In this document: positions 55,240-63,842 of the stretch, piece by piece
Layout: every line of letters starts with the position of its first letter
Numbering within the stretch: the stretch's first letter is position 1
Notes under the pieces: generated by a model
The model's input: the letters and a program-made list of their open reading frames with translations, nothing else
Database searches by the model: none
Told to the model about the DNA's origin: nothing
Position numbers and translations under genes: made by a program
NCBI RefSeq assembly: GCF_900635955.1
Contig: NZ_LR134201.1
Location: 744,001-808,000, forward strand
Reading direction: 5' to 3'
Source of the DNA: Cedecea lapagei
GTDB lineage: Bacteria > Pseudomonadota > Gammaproteobacteria > Enterobacterales > Enterobacteriaceae
Length of the DNA: 64,000 bases

Positions 55240-55450
55240 AGATATCGCGTCTCGCTGAACTACAGCGAGGCGCACCTCCCTCCCGCTGTTCCCTCTCTTT
55301 CTGCTGCTGATGTCATTCTCGCTTCGTTTATTGCCCAGCTGTTTCTGCGCGCTTACCGCCGTTTGCCTGTTGATAAAACACTCTTTTTGCCTCCAAATTA
55401 CGCTAATCGAACGTGATTTGTGCAATCGATAGCGAGTCGGGAAAAATTGT

Positions 55451-55478
55451 TTGACTTATAAGTCCCAGAAAGTAATAT
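55451..55478 (+). promoter_or_regulatory. promoter of the tRNA operon
   Basis: -35 TTGACT at 55451-55456 and -10 TAATAT at 55473-55478 with a 16-base spacer. GTGCGCC follows, a GC-rich discriminator as in stringently controlled stable-RNA promoters. It lies about 60 bases before the tRNA-Ser gene. Confidence 0.8.
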
Positions 55479-55539
55479 GTGCGCCACGCAGCGACGAGAA
55501 GCTCTTACGAGTAACCCGAAGCACTCGAAAGAGGCGTGT

Positions 55540-55632
55540 GGTGAGGTGGCCGAGAGGCTGAAGGCGCTCCCCTGCTAAGGGAGTATGCGGTCAAAAGCTG
55601 CATCCGGGGTTCGAATCCCCGCCTCACCGCCA
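55540..55632 (+). tRNA. serV: tRNA-Ser (GCT)
   Basis: 93 bases with long variable arm; begins GGTGAGGTGGCCGAGAGGCT and ends CTCACCGCCA with encoded CCA. Anticodon GCT lies in CCCTGCTAAGGG. Matches serV position between csrA and the arg tRNA genes. Confidence 0.97.
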
Positions 55633-55636
55633 TTTT

Positions 55637-55713
55637 GCATCCGTAGCTCAGCTGGATAGAGTACTCGGCTACGAACCGAGCGGTCGGAGGTTCGAATCCT
55701 CCCGGATGCACCA
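55637..55713 (+). tRNA. tRNA-Arg (ACG), copy 1
   Basis: 77 bases; GCATCCGTAGCTCAGCTGGA at the 5' end, anticodon ACG in CTACGAACC, 3' CCGGATGCACCA. Four bases after tRNA-Ser. Identical to copies 2-4. Confidence 0.98.
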
Positions 55714-55779
55714 TTCTTCTCCGGTATTGCCTGAGAATGTAGGCAGTACTGAGTCAGCAGTAAAAGCAGTAATCCTGAT

Positions 55780-55856
55780 GCATCCGTAGCTCAGCTGGAT
55801 AGAGTACTCGGCTACGAACCGAGCGGTCGGAGGTTCGAATCCTCCCGGATGCACCA
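55780..55856 (+). tRNA. tRNA-Arg (ACG), copy 2
   Basis: Identical in sequence to copy 1, exactly 143 bases downstream. The 66-base spacer shared with copy 3 begins TTCTTCTCCGGTATTGCCTG. Confidence 0.98.
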
Positions 55857-55922
55857 TTCTTCTCCGGTATTGCCTGAGAATGTAGGCAGTACTGAGTCAG
55901 CAGTAAAAGCAGTATCCCCGAT

Positions 55923-55999
55923 GCATCCGTAGCTCAGCTGGATAGAGTACTCGGCTACGAACCGAGCGGTCGGAGGTTCGAATCCTCCCGGATGCACCA
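55923..55999 (+). tRNA. tRNA-Arg (ACG), copy 3
   Basis: Identical to copy 2 and again 143 bases downstream, showing duplication of a 143-base unit. Confidence 0.98.
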
Positions 56000-56116
56000 T
56001 ACTTTCCCGCATCATTAGCGATGACGGTGTGACAGAGAAAGTTAATTTCTCCGCCAGCACCAGGGAGAATAACGTTGCTTCAGCAACGGCCCTTTAGGGC
56101 GAGCCTTCGGTGAGTC

Positions 56117-56133
56117 ATCCTCCCGGATGTACC
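56117..56133 (+). repeat. truncated tRNA-Arg 3' relic 1
   Basis: ATCCTCCCGGATGTACCA, the last 18 bases of the tRNA with one change (G to T). The spacer around it is a variant of the unit between copies 3 and 4. Confidence 0.8.
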
Positions 56134-56197
56134 ATCTTCATCAGTGTTGCGGCATGATGAGCGACATTGAGTCAGCAGTAAAAGCAGTAATCCCGAT

Positions 56198-56274
56198 GCA
56201 TCCGTAGCTCAGCTGGATAGAGTACTCGGCTACGAACCGAGCGGTCGGAGGTTCGAATCCTCCCGGATGCACCA
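56198..56274 (+). tRNA. tRNA-Arg (ACG), copy 4
   Basis: Identical to copy 1; 275 bases after copy 3, with one tRNA 3' relic in between. Confidence 0.98.
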
Positions 56275-56391
56275 TATTTTCCCGCATCATTAGCGATGAC
56301 GGTGTGACAGAGAAAGTCAATTTCTCCGCCAGCACCAGGGAGGATAACGTTGCTTCAGCAACGGCCCTTTAGGGCGAGCCTTCAGCGAGTC

Positions 56392-56451
56392 ATCCTCCCG
56401 GATGCACCATATTCTCCCAGTGATCTTTAAGTCATCCTCCCGGATGCACCA
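56392..56451 (+). repeat. truncated tRNA-Arg 3' relics 2 and 3
   Basis: ATCCTCCCGGATGCACCA occurs at 56392-56409 and again at 56434-56451, each an exact copy of the last 18 tRNA bases, without the rest of a tRNA. The whole tract 56275-56460 repeats spacer sequence seen earlier. Confidence 0.85.
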
Positions 56452-56606
56452 TATCTCCTCTGTACGCTTTTTGAAATTCCCCATCGACACCTGTTTCTCC
56501 AGTTTTTGATACCCCTTTTTCGCAACGCCCCCCAGACCACAGACAGCGACAATTTCAGCCATTTACGCTACAGTAACGCCTCGACATTCAGTGAAGTGAG
56601 GGTGAG

Positions 56607-57173
56607 ATGTACGATCGCTATGACGGTTTAATCTTTGATATGGACGGTACAATTCTCGATACGGAGCCGACTCATCGCAAAGCCTGGCGTGAAACGCTTG
56701 GCCGCTATGGTATGAGCTTTGACGAGCAGGCGATGGTTGCCCTGAACGGTGCGCCAAGCTGGAAAATTGCCGCTGCTATCATTGAAAGCCACAATGCCGA
56801 TCTCGATCCTCACCGTCTCGCAACTGAAAAAACCGCTGCCGTACGCGCTATGCTGCTGGATACAGTGCGCCCGCTGCCGCTGATTGAAGTGGTGAAAACC
56901 TGGCACGGTCGCCGTCCTATGTCAGTCGGGACCGGTAGCGAAAGCGATATTGCAGAAGCGCTGCTCAATCATCTGGGTCTTCGTCACTACTTTGCTGCAG
57001 TGGTGGCAGCAGATCATGTTAAGCACCATAAGCCTGCGCCTGATACCTTCCTACGCTGCGCCGAACTGATGGGCGTCGCGCCGGAAAAGTGTGTTGTGTT
57101 TGAAGATGCTGACTTTGGCCTTCAGGCCGCGCGCAGTGCGGGGATGGATGCTGTGGATGTGCGCCTACTGTGA
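56607..57173 (+). CDS. yqaB: HAD-IA phosphatase YqaB (fructose-1-phosphatase type)
   Basis: 188 codons. Haloacid dehalogenase fold: motif I LIFDMDGTILDTEPTH, motif II GTGSES, motif III HHKPAPDTF and motif IV FEDADFGLQAARSAG. E. coli YqaB hydrolyses fructose 1-phosphate and other small phosphates. Its stop overlaps the yqaA GTG start. Confidence 0.95.
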   Translation: MYDRYDGLIFDMDGTILDTEPTHRKAWRETLGRYGMSFDEQAMVALNGAPSWKIAAAIIESHNADLDPHRLATEKTAAVRAMLLDTVRPLPLIEVVKTWHGRRPMSVGTGSESDIAEALLNHLGLRHYFAAVVAADHVKHHKPAPDTFLRCAELMGVAPEKCVVFEDADFGLQAARSAGMDAVDVRLL

Positions 57174-57598
57174 GCGACACGCTGTCGCTCCTTTCACTGT
57201 TCACCAGCAGCTTCCTGAGCGCGACTCTGCTGCCAGGCAGCTCCGAAGCGGTGCTTGTGGCGCTGCTGGTCGCCGGCAGCGGCCCGGTATCGGTTCTTGT
57301 GATAATAGCAACAATCGGTAATAGCCTTGGCGGTATGACTAACGTTATTCTGGGGCGCTTTTTCCCGCAGCGCATCCAATCGCGCTGGCAGGGAAAAGCG
57401 ACCGACTGGTTGACTCGTTTTGGCCCAGCCACGCTTTTACTGAGCTGGATGCCGCTGATAGGCGATCTGTTGTGCCTTCTGGCCGGGTGGTTACGCCTGA
57501 GCTGGGGGCCGGTGATATTCTTTTTATGCCTTGGCAAAGCGCTACGCTACATCGTTGTCGCGGCTGCAACGGTACAAGGCATGGCGTGGTGGCACTAA
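57170..57598 (+). CDS. yqaA: inner-membrane protein YqaA (DedA-type)
   Basis: 142 codons starting at GTG 57170, which overlaps the yqaB stop (GTGA). Four predicted membrane helices; SATLLPGSSEAVLVALLVAG and LLLSWMPLIGDLLCLLAGWL are typical of YqaA/SNARE-like membrane proteins. Function is not established. Followed by gshA after a short gap. Confidence 0.92.
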   Translation: MSDTLSLLSLFTSSFLSATLLPGSSEAVLVALLVAGSGPVSVLVIIATIGNSLGGMTNVILGRFFPQRIQSRWQGKATDWLTRFGPATLLLSWMPLIGDLLCLLAGWLRLSWGPVIFFLCLGKALRYIVVAAATVQGMAWWH

Positions 57599-57674
57599 TT
57601 GCGTGGGATGACTCTTCATCACCGGCGAAAACAATTATGCTTATTAAAATAAATTCGACAGGCGGGAGGTCAAT

Positions 57675-59231
57675 TTGATCCCGGACGTATCACAGGCTTT
57701 GGCCTGGCTGGAAAAGCACCCTGAAGCAGTAAAAGGCATTTGCCGTGGTCTCGAGCGTGAAACGCTGCGCGTGACGCCAGAAGGCGATTTAGCCACTACC
57801 GGGCATCCGGAAAGCCTTGGCTCAGCGTTTACTCATAAATGGATTACCACGGACTTCGCCGAAGCCCTCCTGGAATTTATTACCCCGGTTGATGGCGACA
57901 TTGACCATATGCTGACCTTCCTGCGCGATATTCATCGCCATACGGCGCGTGAGCTGGGCGAGGAGCGCATGTGGCCACTGAGCATGCCGTGTTACATCGA
58001 CGACGGTCAGAACATCGAGCTGGCGCAGTACGGCTCCTCTAATGCAGGCCGTTTTAAAACGCTTTACCGCGAAGGGCTGAAAAACCGCTATGGCGCGCTG
58101 ATGCAGACCATTTCCGGCGTCCACTACAATTTCTCCCTGCCGATGGCTTTCTGGCAGGCTAAATGCGGCGTTCAGGACGCTGACAGCGGCAAAGAGGCGA
58201 TCTCCGCCGGCTACTTCCGGCTGATCCGCAACTATTACCGTTTCGGCTGGGTGATCCCTTACCTGTTCGGCGCTTCTCCGGCTATCTGCTCCTCATTCCT
58301 GCAGGGAAAAGAGAGCGCGTTACCGTTTGAGAAAACCGAGTGCGGCATGTATTACCTGCCTTATGCTACTTCGCTGCGCTTGAGCGATCTGGGGTATACC
58401 AACAAGTCGCAGAGCAATCTTGGCATCACCTTTAACGAGCTGAACACCTACGTTGATGCGCTGAAGCGGGCGATTAAAACGCCTTCGGAAGAGTACGCTA
58501 AGATTGGTTTAATGAAGGACGGCAAACATTTGCAGCTCAACACCAACGTGCTGCAAATTGAGAACGAGCTCTATGCGCCGATTCGACCAAAACGCGTGAC
58601 GCGTGACGGTGAATCGCCGTCAGATGCGCTGCTACGCGGCGGCATCGAGTATATCGAAGTGCGGTCTCTGGACATCAATCCGTTCTCGCCGATTGGCGTG
58701 GATGAGCAGCAGGTTCGCTTCCTCGATCTGTTTATGATTTGGTGCGTGCTGGCGGATGCGCCGGAGATGAGCAGCGACGAGCTGCTGTGTACCCGCACTA
58801 ACTGGAATCGGGTCATTCTGGAAGGGCGTAAGCCAGGGCTTACCCTGGGCATGGGCTGTGAAAAGGCTCAACATCCGCTGTCTAAGGTGGGTAAAGATCT
58901 GTTTGCCGACCTGCGCCGCGTCGCGGAAACGCTCGACGGCATGACCGACAGCCAGGAATATCAGCAGGTCTGCGACCAGCTGGTTGCCAGCTTCGACGAT
59001 CCGGAGTTAACGTATTCCGCACGTATTTTGCGTTCTATGATTGATAACGGAATCGGCGGCACCGGCCTGGCACTGGCTGAACAATACCGTCAGCAGCTGA
59101 TTCAGGAACCGTTGGAAATCTTAACAGCGGATGCGTTGCAGAAGGAGCATGATGCTTCATGGCAGCGTCAGCGTGATATCGAAGCGGCGGATACTGAGCC
59201 GTTTGATAGCTGGCTTGAGAAACAGGGCTGA
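57675..59231 (+). CDS. gshA: glutamate-cysteine ligase
   Basis: 518 codons starting at TTG 57675, as in E. coli, with GGCGGGAGG upstream. The first enzyme of glutathione synthesis joins glutamate and cysteine using ATP. GICRGLERETLRVTPEGDLA, TTDFAEALLEFITP and SGVHYNFSLP are conserved. The full C-terminus (FDSWLEKQG) is present. Confidence 0.97.
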   Translation: MIPDVSQALAWLEKHPEAVKGICRGLERETLRVTPEGDLATTGHPESLGSAFTHKWITTDFAEALLEFITPVDGDIDHMLTFLRDIHRHTARELGEERMWPLSMPCYIDDGQNIELAQYGSSNAGRFKTLYREGLKNRYGALMQTISGVHYNFSLPMAFWQAKCGVQDADSGKEAISAGYFRLIRNYYRFGWVIPYLFGASPAICSSFLQGKESALPFEKTECGMYYLPYATSLRLSDLGYTNKSQSNLGITFNELNTYVDALKRAIKTPSEEYAKIGLMKDGKHLQLNTNVLQIENELYAPIRPKRVTRDGESPSDALLRGGIEYIEVRSLDINPFSPIGVDEQQVRFLDLFMIWCVLADAPEMSSDELLCTRTNWNRVILEGRKPGLTLGMGCEKAQHPLSKVGKDLFADLRRVAETLDGMTDSQEYQQVCDQLVASFDDPELTYSARILRSMIDNGIGGTGLALAEQYRQQLIQEPLEILTADALQKEHDASWQRQRDIEAADTEPFDSWLEKQG

Positions 59232-59237
59232 CAGAAA

Positions 59238-59313
59238 AGAAAATGGCCACATACTTGTGGCCAAATATTCATCTCTGAATAACAGGGATGATGATAACAA
59301 ATGCGCGTCTTTC
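59238..59313 (-). ncRNA. micA: small RNA MicA
   Basis: Read on the reverse strand the transcript starts GAAAGACGCGCATTTGTTAT, matching E. coli MicA, and ends in a terminator stem TGGCCAC AAGTAT GTGGCCA with a T-rich tail. Hfq-dependent MicA represses ompA and other porin mRNAs and is driven by sigma-E. It lies in its conserved place between gshA and luxS. Confidence 0.9.
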
Positions 59314-59387
59314 ATATACTCAGACTCGCGTGCGTAAAAATAGTTTCAATTATTTTTAAAAAAAATCATTTTATCGGAGGTGACCAG

Positions 59388-59903
59388 ATGCCGTTGTTGG
59401 ATAGCTTCACAGTCGACCATACTCGTATGGGTGCGCCTGCAGTTCGTGTAGCCAAAACTATGCACACGCCACACGGTGACACCATTACGGTGTTTGACCT
59501 GCGCTTTTGTGTCCCGAACAAGGAAGTGATGCCGGAAAAAGGGATCCATACACTGGAGCACCTTTTCGCCGGCTTTATGCGTGACCACCTGAACGGAAAC
59601 GGTGTTGAGATCATCGACATCTCCCCGATGGGCTGCCGCACCGGGTTCTACATGAGCCTGATTGGGGTACCGGAAGAGCAGCGCGTGGCCGATGCCTGGA
59701 AAGCGGCAATGCAGGACGTGCTGAAGGTGAAAGAGCAGAACCAGATCCCTGAGCTGAACGTTTACCAGTGCGGTACTTACGAGATGCACTCTCTGCAGGA
59801 AGCGCAGGATATCGCCCGCCACATCATCGAGCATGGCGTTAGCGTCAATAGCAATGATGAGCTTGCCCTGCCAAAAGAGAAACTCAAAGAGCTGCACATT
59901 TAG
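59388..59903 (+). CDS. luxS: S-ribosylhomocysteine lyase LuxS
   Basis: 171 codons from ATG 59388 (GGAGGTGACC upstream); the longer frame from 59301 overlaps the sRNA. LuxS cleaves S-ribosylhomocysteine to homocysteine and the AI-2 precursor. The metal site HTLEH (His54, His58) and YQCGTYEMHS (catalytic Cys and third His) are intact. Confidence 0.98.
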   Translation: MPLLDSFTVDHTRMGAPAVRVAKTMHTPHGDTITVFDLRFCVPNKEVMPEKGIHTLEHLFAGFMRDHLNGNGVEIIDISPMGCRTGFYMSLIGVPEEQRVADAWKAAMQDVLKVKEQNQIPELNVYQCGTYEMHSLQEAQDIARHIIEHGVSVNSNDELALPKEKLKELHI

Positions 59904-59919
59904 TTCTCTGCCAGCAGCA

Positions 59920-59983
59920 AAAGGAGCCTTATGGGCTAATGCCGGTCACCTTAAGCGATCGGCATTAGCCCAAAGGCTCCTTT
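59920..59983. terminator. bidirectional terminator between luxS and emrB
   Basis: A long inverted repeat: AAAGGAGCC ... GGGCTAATGCC on the left and GGCATTAGCCC ... GGCTCCTTT on the right, with internal bulges and a 17-base loop. It can end luxS and emrB transcription. Confidence 0.9.
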
Positions 59984-59994
59984 CATATCAGATA

Positions 59995-61533
59995 TCAGTG
60001 TGCGCCACCGCCGCCACCGCCCGCTCCGAAAGGCGGCTTGGCAAACCATACCAGCCCAAGCAGCAGAATAAATACGCCTGCCGAGAACCAGAAAATCTCG
60101 TTCGCAGAGATGATCAGCCCCTGGTTGGTTATCTGCTGGGCGATATAGCCGGAAGCCTGCTGCTGCGTCATGCCTAAGCCCTGAAGCTGGTTGTAGCTCT
60201 CAACCGCGTTCGGGTTAAACGGCGTTACCGATTCCGTAAGCTGCGCATGGTGCAGCGACTCGCGGTTAGTCCACAGCGTAGTGGTTATCGAGGTGCCAAT
60301 CGAGCCGGCCAGCGTACGGGTAAAGTTCGACAGGCTCGACGCGGCGGCAAGACGCTCCGGCGGCAGGCCGGACAGGGTAATGGTCGTCAGCGGCATGAAG
60401 AAGCACGCCACCGCAAAGCCCTGAATAAACTGCGGCCAGGCCGACGCGGCGAAGTCCATCCCCGGCTCAAAGGTATAGGCGCGCCAGTAGAAGCACACCG
60501 CATACATAATGAAGCTGAAGGTCACCAGACGACGCATATCGAGCTTATGCGCAAAGCGACCGATAATCGGCGACAGCAGCACCGGGATTATCCCTACCGG
60601 CGCGGACGCAAGCCCGGCCCATGTTGCCGTATAGCCGTATACCTCCTGCAAGAGCTGCGGCAGCAGCACAATCGCGCCGAAGTAAAGCATGTAGGCAAGG
60701 CTGATACACAGGCAGCCGATGGTGAAGTTTCGCGACTTAAACAGCGACAGATCGACTATCGGGTTATCGTCGGTGAGCTCCCACACAATCAGGAAACTGA
60801 GGGTGACCACCGCCACCACCGTCAAGACGATGATTTCCGTCGAGTTAAACCAGTCCAGCTCTTTACCCCGGTCGAGCATGATCTGCAGGCTGCCGATCCC
60901 CAACACCAGCAGGGCCAGCCCCACGCCGTCAATACGTCGCTGCTCGGTACGGGTTTCTCGGCCGCGCAGGGCCTGCAGGCTCATCAGCACCACGACAATG
61001 CCAATCGGCACGTTGATGAAGAAGATCCAGCCCCAGTGATAGTTGTCGCTAATATAGCCGCCCAGAATCGGGCCGCAAATTGGCGCGACGATCACCGTCA
61101 TCGACCACAGCGCCAGCGCAATGCTGCGCTTGGCAGGAGGGTAGTTACTTAGCAACAGGCTCTGCGACAGCGGGATCAGCGGCCCGGCGACAATCCCCTG
61201 AATAACGCGGAAGAAGATCAGCATCGTCAGGCTGTTCGACACGCCGCACGCCCAGGACGCGATAGCGAACAGCACGGTCGACCACAGGAACAGCCTCACT
61301 TCCCCGAAGCGTTTGGCCAGCCAGCCGGTTATCGGGATTGAGATGGCGTTGGCCACCCCAAACGAGGTGATAACCCACGTTCCCTGACTCAGCGAAGAGC
61401 CCAGGTTACCGGCAATCGTCGGGATAGCCACGTTAGCAATGGTGGAGTCCAGCACCTGCATAAAGGTCGCCAGCGACAGGGCGATGGTCATGATGACCAG
61501 CTGGGCTCCTTCTAGCGGTTTTTGTTGTGCCAT
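59995..61533 (-). CDS. emrB: multidrug efflux permease EmrB
   Basis: 512 codons, 14-helix MFS (DHA2). Exports hydrophobic toxins with EmrA and TolC. STIANVAIPTIAGNLGSSL, GWLAKRFGEVRLFLWS and RVIQGIVAGPLIPLSQSL are the family motifs (motif A and C areas). Ends in a Gly-rich tail (GAGGGGGGAH). Follows emrA by 15 bases. Confidence 0.96.
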   Translation of the reverse strand: MAQQKPLEGAQLVIMTIALSLATFMQVLDSTIANVAIPTIAGNLGSSLSQGTWVITSFGVANAISIPITGWLAKRFGEVRLFLWSTVLFAIASWACGVSNSLTMLIFFRVIQGIVAGPLIPLSQSLLLSNYPPAKRSIALALWSMTVIVAPICGPILGGYISDNYHWGWIFFINVPIGIVVVLMSLQALRGRETRTEQRRIDGVGLALLVLGIGSLQIMLDRGKELDWFNSTEIIVLTVVAVVTLSFLIVWELTDDNPIVDLSLFKSRNFTIGCLCISLAYMLYFGAIVLLPQLLQEVYGYTATWAGLASAPVGIIPVLLSPIIGRFAHKLDMRRLVTFSFIMYAVCFYWRAYTFEPGMDFAASAWPQFIQGFAVACFFMPLTTITLSGLPPERLAAASSLSNFTRTLAGSIGTSITTTLWTNRESLHHAQLTESVTPFNPNAVESYNQLQGLGMTQQQASGYIAQQITNQGLIISANEIFWFSAGVFILLLGLVWFAKPPFGAGGGGGGAH

Positions 61534-61548
61534 ACATCCTCCGGTTTG

Positions 61549-62721
61549 TTAACCCGCATTGGCCTGAATAATCTGGTCAATAAGCTGGTTAGCCGGCGTC
61601 AGATTCAGCTCGCGGGCGTTACTTTCGTAAACCGGTGTGCTGCGGGTCTGGGATGACAGTACGCTACCGTCGCGGTTGCTGGTATCGACATTCACCAGCG
61701 TGGACAGGCCAATGCGCAGCGGATGCTGTTCAACCTGTTTGGCATCCAGTTCGATACGAACCGGCAGGCGCTGAACCACTTTGATCCAGTTCCCGGTGGC
61801 GTTCTGCGCTGGCAGCAGCGAGAAGGCGCTGCCGGTACCCATATCCAGGCCGACAACTTTACCGGTGTACTTCACCTCGTCACCGTAGATATCACTGATG
61901 ATGGTCGCAGGCTGGCCGATACGCATGTGTGCCAGCTGGGTTTCTTTAAAGTTAGCGTCAACCCACATTCCGCTGGCCGGCACGATAGCCATCAGCGGGG
62001 TGGACGGGCTGATTTGTGCGCCAACCTGGACGGCACGGCGAGAAACGAAGCCGGTCATCGGGCTGACGATTTTGGTACGCTGCAGCGCCATCCAGCTGTT
62101 GCGAACTTCGGTTGCCGCCTGCTGAACGGCGGGCTGTTCTTCTAGCTTCGTGCCGAGGATCATCGCCTGGTTGGCGTTATATTGCTGCACGGCAACATCT
62201 AACTGAGCCTGAGCGCTGGTGACCGCATCACGGGCGTGCTGCAGTTCTTCACGGCCAATCAGGTTGGCGCTGCCCAGCGGAATACGGCGGTTCAGGTCGC
62301 TTTGTGCCTGTGCCAGCGCGGTTTTCTGCAGTTCGATGTTCGCCTGATACTGTTTGCTGTTGATCATCAGCTGGCGAGTCTGGCGCACGCTTGAGGCCAG
62401 CTGAGTTTTTGCCTTTTCAAATGCCTGTTCGGCATCGGCTCCGTCGAGACTGACCAGCACATCACCCTGTTTTACAAAGTCGGTATTGTCCGCCCAGACT
62501 TTGGTCACGCTACCGGAGACCTGGGCCATGATCTGCACCTGGTTTCCTGCCACATAAGCATCATCGGTCTCTTCAAAGTGGCGCAGCACCAAAAACCAAT
62601 AGATGCCATAAGCCACGGCAATAATGACAAAGAGCAAGGTCAACAAGATCAGGGCACCTTTACGTTTACCTTTCTTGTTACCCGGTTGCTGCGGGGCTTG
62701 AGTCTCCGCATTTGCGCTCAT
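61549..62721 (-). CDS. emrA: multidrug efflux membrane-fusion protein EmrA
   Basis: 390 codons from ATG 62721 (MSANAETQ); the ORF from 62733 adds four codons. One N-terminal membrane helix (LLTLLFVIIAVAYGIYWFLV), then lipoyl/hairpin domains of HlyD type. It links EmrB to TolC. Conserved GREELQHARDAVTSAQAQLD and GLDMGTGSAFSLLPAQNATG. Confidence 0.96.
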   Translation of the reverse strand: MSANAETQAPQQPGNKKGKRKGALILLTLLFVIIAVAYGIYWFLVLRHFEETDDAYVAGNQVQIMAQVSGSVTKVWADNTDFVKQGDVLVSLDGADAEQAFEKAKTQLASSVRQTRQLMINSKQYQANIELQKTALAQAQSDLNRRIPLGSANLIGREELQHARDAVTSAQAQLDVAVQQYNANQAMILGTKLEEQPAVQQAATEVRNSWMALQRTKIVSPMTGFVSRRAVQVGAQISPSTPLMAIVPASGMWVDANFKETQLAHMRIGQPATIISDIYGDEVKYTGKVVGLDMGTGSAFSLLPAQNATGNWIKVVQRLPVRIELDAKQVEQHPLRIGLSTLVNVDTSNRDGSVLSSQTRSTPVYESNARELNLTPANQLIDQIIQANAG

Positions 62722-62780
62722 GTTAATCTCCACCAGTTTATTATTATTTCCGGTCAGCTGAGCCGACCTGTTAGACCTGA

Positions 62781-62807
62781 CAGGCCAGCAACGTGATTGC
62801 TGGCCTG
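62781..62807 (-). terminator. hairpin between mprA and emrA
   Basis: CAGGCCAGCAA / TTGCTGGCCTG stem of 11 pairs with a 5-base loop, located between mprA and emrA. It may attenuate transcription from the mprA promoter into emrAB. Confidence 0.6.
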
Positions 62808-62856
62808 AAAGTAGTTGTGAAATCGGATTGTTGTCGGACGTGCAGACGGTGAAAGC

Positions 62857-63387
62857 TTAGCTCAGCGCCTCAAGGATCACTTTGTCCTCTTCCATTTGGT
62901 CGAGGCGGTTGAGCAGCTTACGGGTGATCTGTTCCAGCTGCGCTTTTTCGTCGGCGTCGAGGGCGGACCAGAGCTGATGCAGACAGTTATGCTGCGGCGG
63001 CAGCACCTGAAGCAGGAATTCGTGACCTTTTTCGGTCAAATGCAGATGCAGGCAGCGGCGATCGTTGTCGCTTTCGCGGCGTTCAATCCAGCCGCGTTTT
63101 TCCAGCTCATCGGCGATACGCGTCGCATTTGTGCGGGATGAACCCAGCGCGCAGCTCAGCTCAGAAGGCTGAATGCTGTGATTTTCCTGGGACTCAAGGG
63201 TGATGAGTGCCATGAATAAGGTCTCGTTGATCCCCTGCGCCTTCAGCATCTTATTGCGGTTTTCCAGCAGTTTGCCCTGCATGTGCATACATAGACGCGT
63301 CAACAGAACCTCCTGGTATGGGAACTCCTGATAACGTTTGGCGCGGAACTTCAGCATTTGTTCTATGGGCGTGAACGAACTATCCAT
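62857..63387 (-). CDS. mprA: MarR-type repressor MprA (EmrR)
   Basis: 176 codons. MprA represses its own gene and emrAB and releases DNA on binding uncouplers and other phenolics. The winged helix reads HSIQPSELSCALGSSRTNAT and RIADELEKRGWIERRESDND. First gene of the mprA-emrA-emrB operon. Confidence 0.96.
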   Translation of the reverse strand: MDSSFTPIEQMLKFRAKRYQEFPYQEVLLTRLCMHMQGKLLENRNKMLKAQGINETLFMALITLESQENHSIQPSELSCALGSSRTNATRIADELEKRGWIERRESDNDRRCLHLHLTEKGHEFLLQVLPPQHNCLHQLWSALDADEKAQLEQITRKLLNRLDQMEEDKVILEALS

Positions 63388-63842
63388 TTTGGCATAACCT
63401 CATTAGTTGCAGCCGATATAGTAACGATGGTGACAAATAAAGTAAATGCATTATTTATACGTTTATATGCGTATGTATACGTTTATATACGTTTGATTGA
63501 TGCCACCATCGGCGTAAACCACGCCAGGTCATAGCCCAGAGCGCTAAGCAGCGTGGATGAAGAAAATGGGTTTCGAGTGGGATAACGGCGTTTAACGGCA
63601 TCGAAGCCGGAGGCTGATGCCTTGAGGACAGGATAAGTGGCGATGGAAAAGCTGTTTTTCAGTCTTACGCAAGGTTTCGCCCGGCGGCGATTGTCTGCTG
63701 AAAAAGTTGCGGGTCTATCCATATACGGTGTTAATAAATAACCTGCGTTAATGTCACTCGAATTAGTAGACGGGGACAACCTTAACAGACTGTCCCCGTC
63801 ATTACATCTTCAATTTCCCTTATGGGCAGCGGCCAGAACGCG
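63388..63842. other. region upstream of mprA with A/T repeats
   Basis: Contains the mprA promoter. Direct repeats TATACGTTTATAT at 63456-63468 and 63476-63488, 20 bases apart, plus a partial third, are plausible MprA sites. The rest (63495-63842) has no gene I can support; a 98-codon reverse frame is not convincing. E. coli ygaH and ygaZ are absent here. Confidence 0.5.

Noticed and set aside
55505..56335. Reverse-strand open frames with repeated MVHPGGFEPPTARFVAEYS
   Set aside because: These are antisense translations of the tRNA-Arg genes and their spacers, a well-known annotation artefact.
55636..56460. CRISPR array
   Set aside because: The regularly spaced repeats here are whole tRNA-Arg genes and their spacers. 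No other short regularly spaced repeats were seen in the window.
63483..63779. 98-codon reverse open frame upstream of mprA
   Set aside because: No ribosome site, no recognisable domain and unusual composition; probably not coding.
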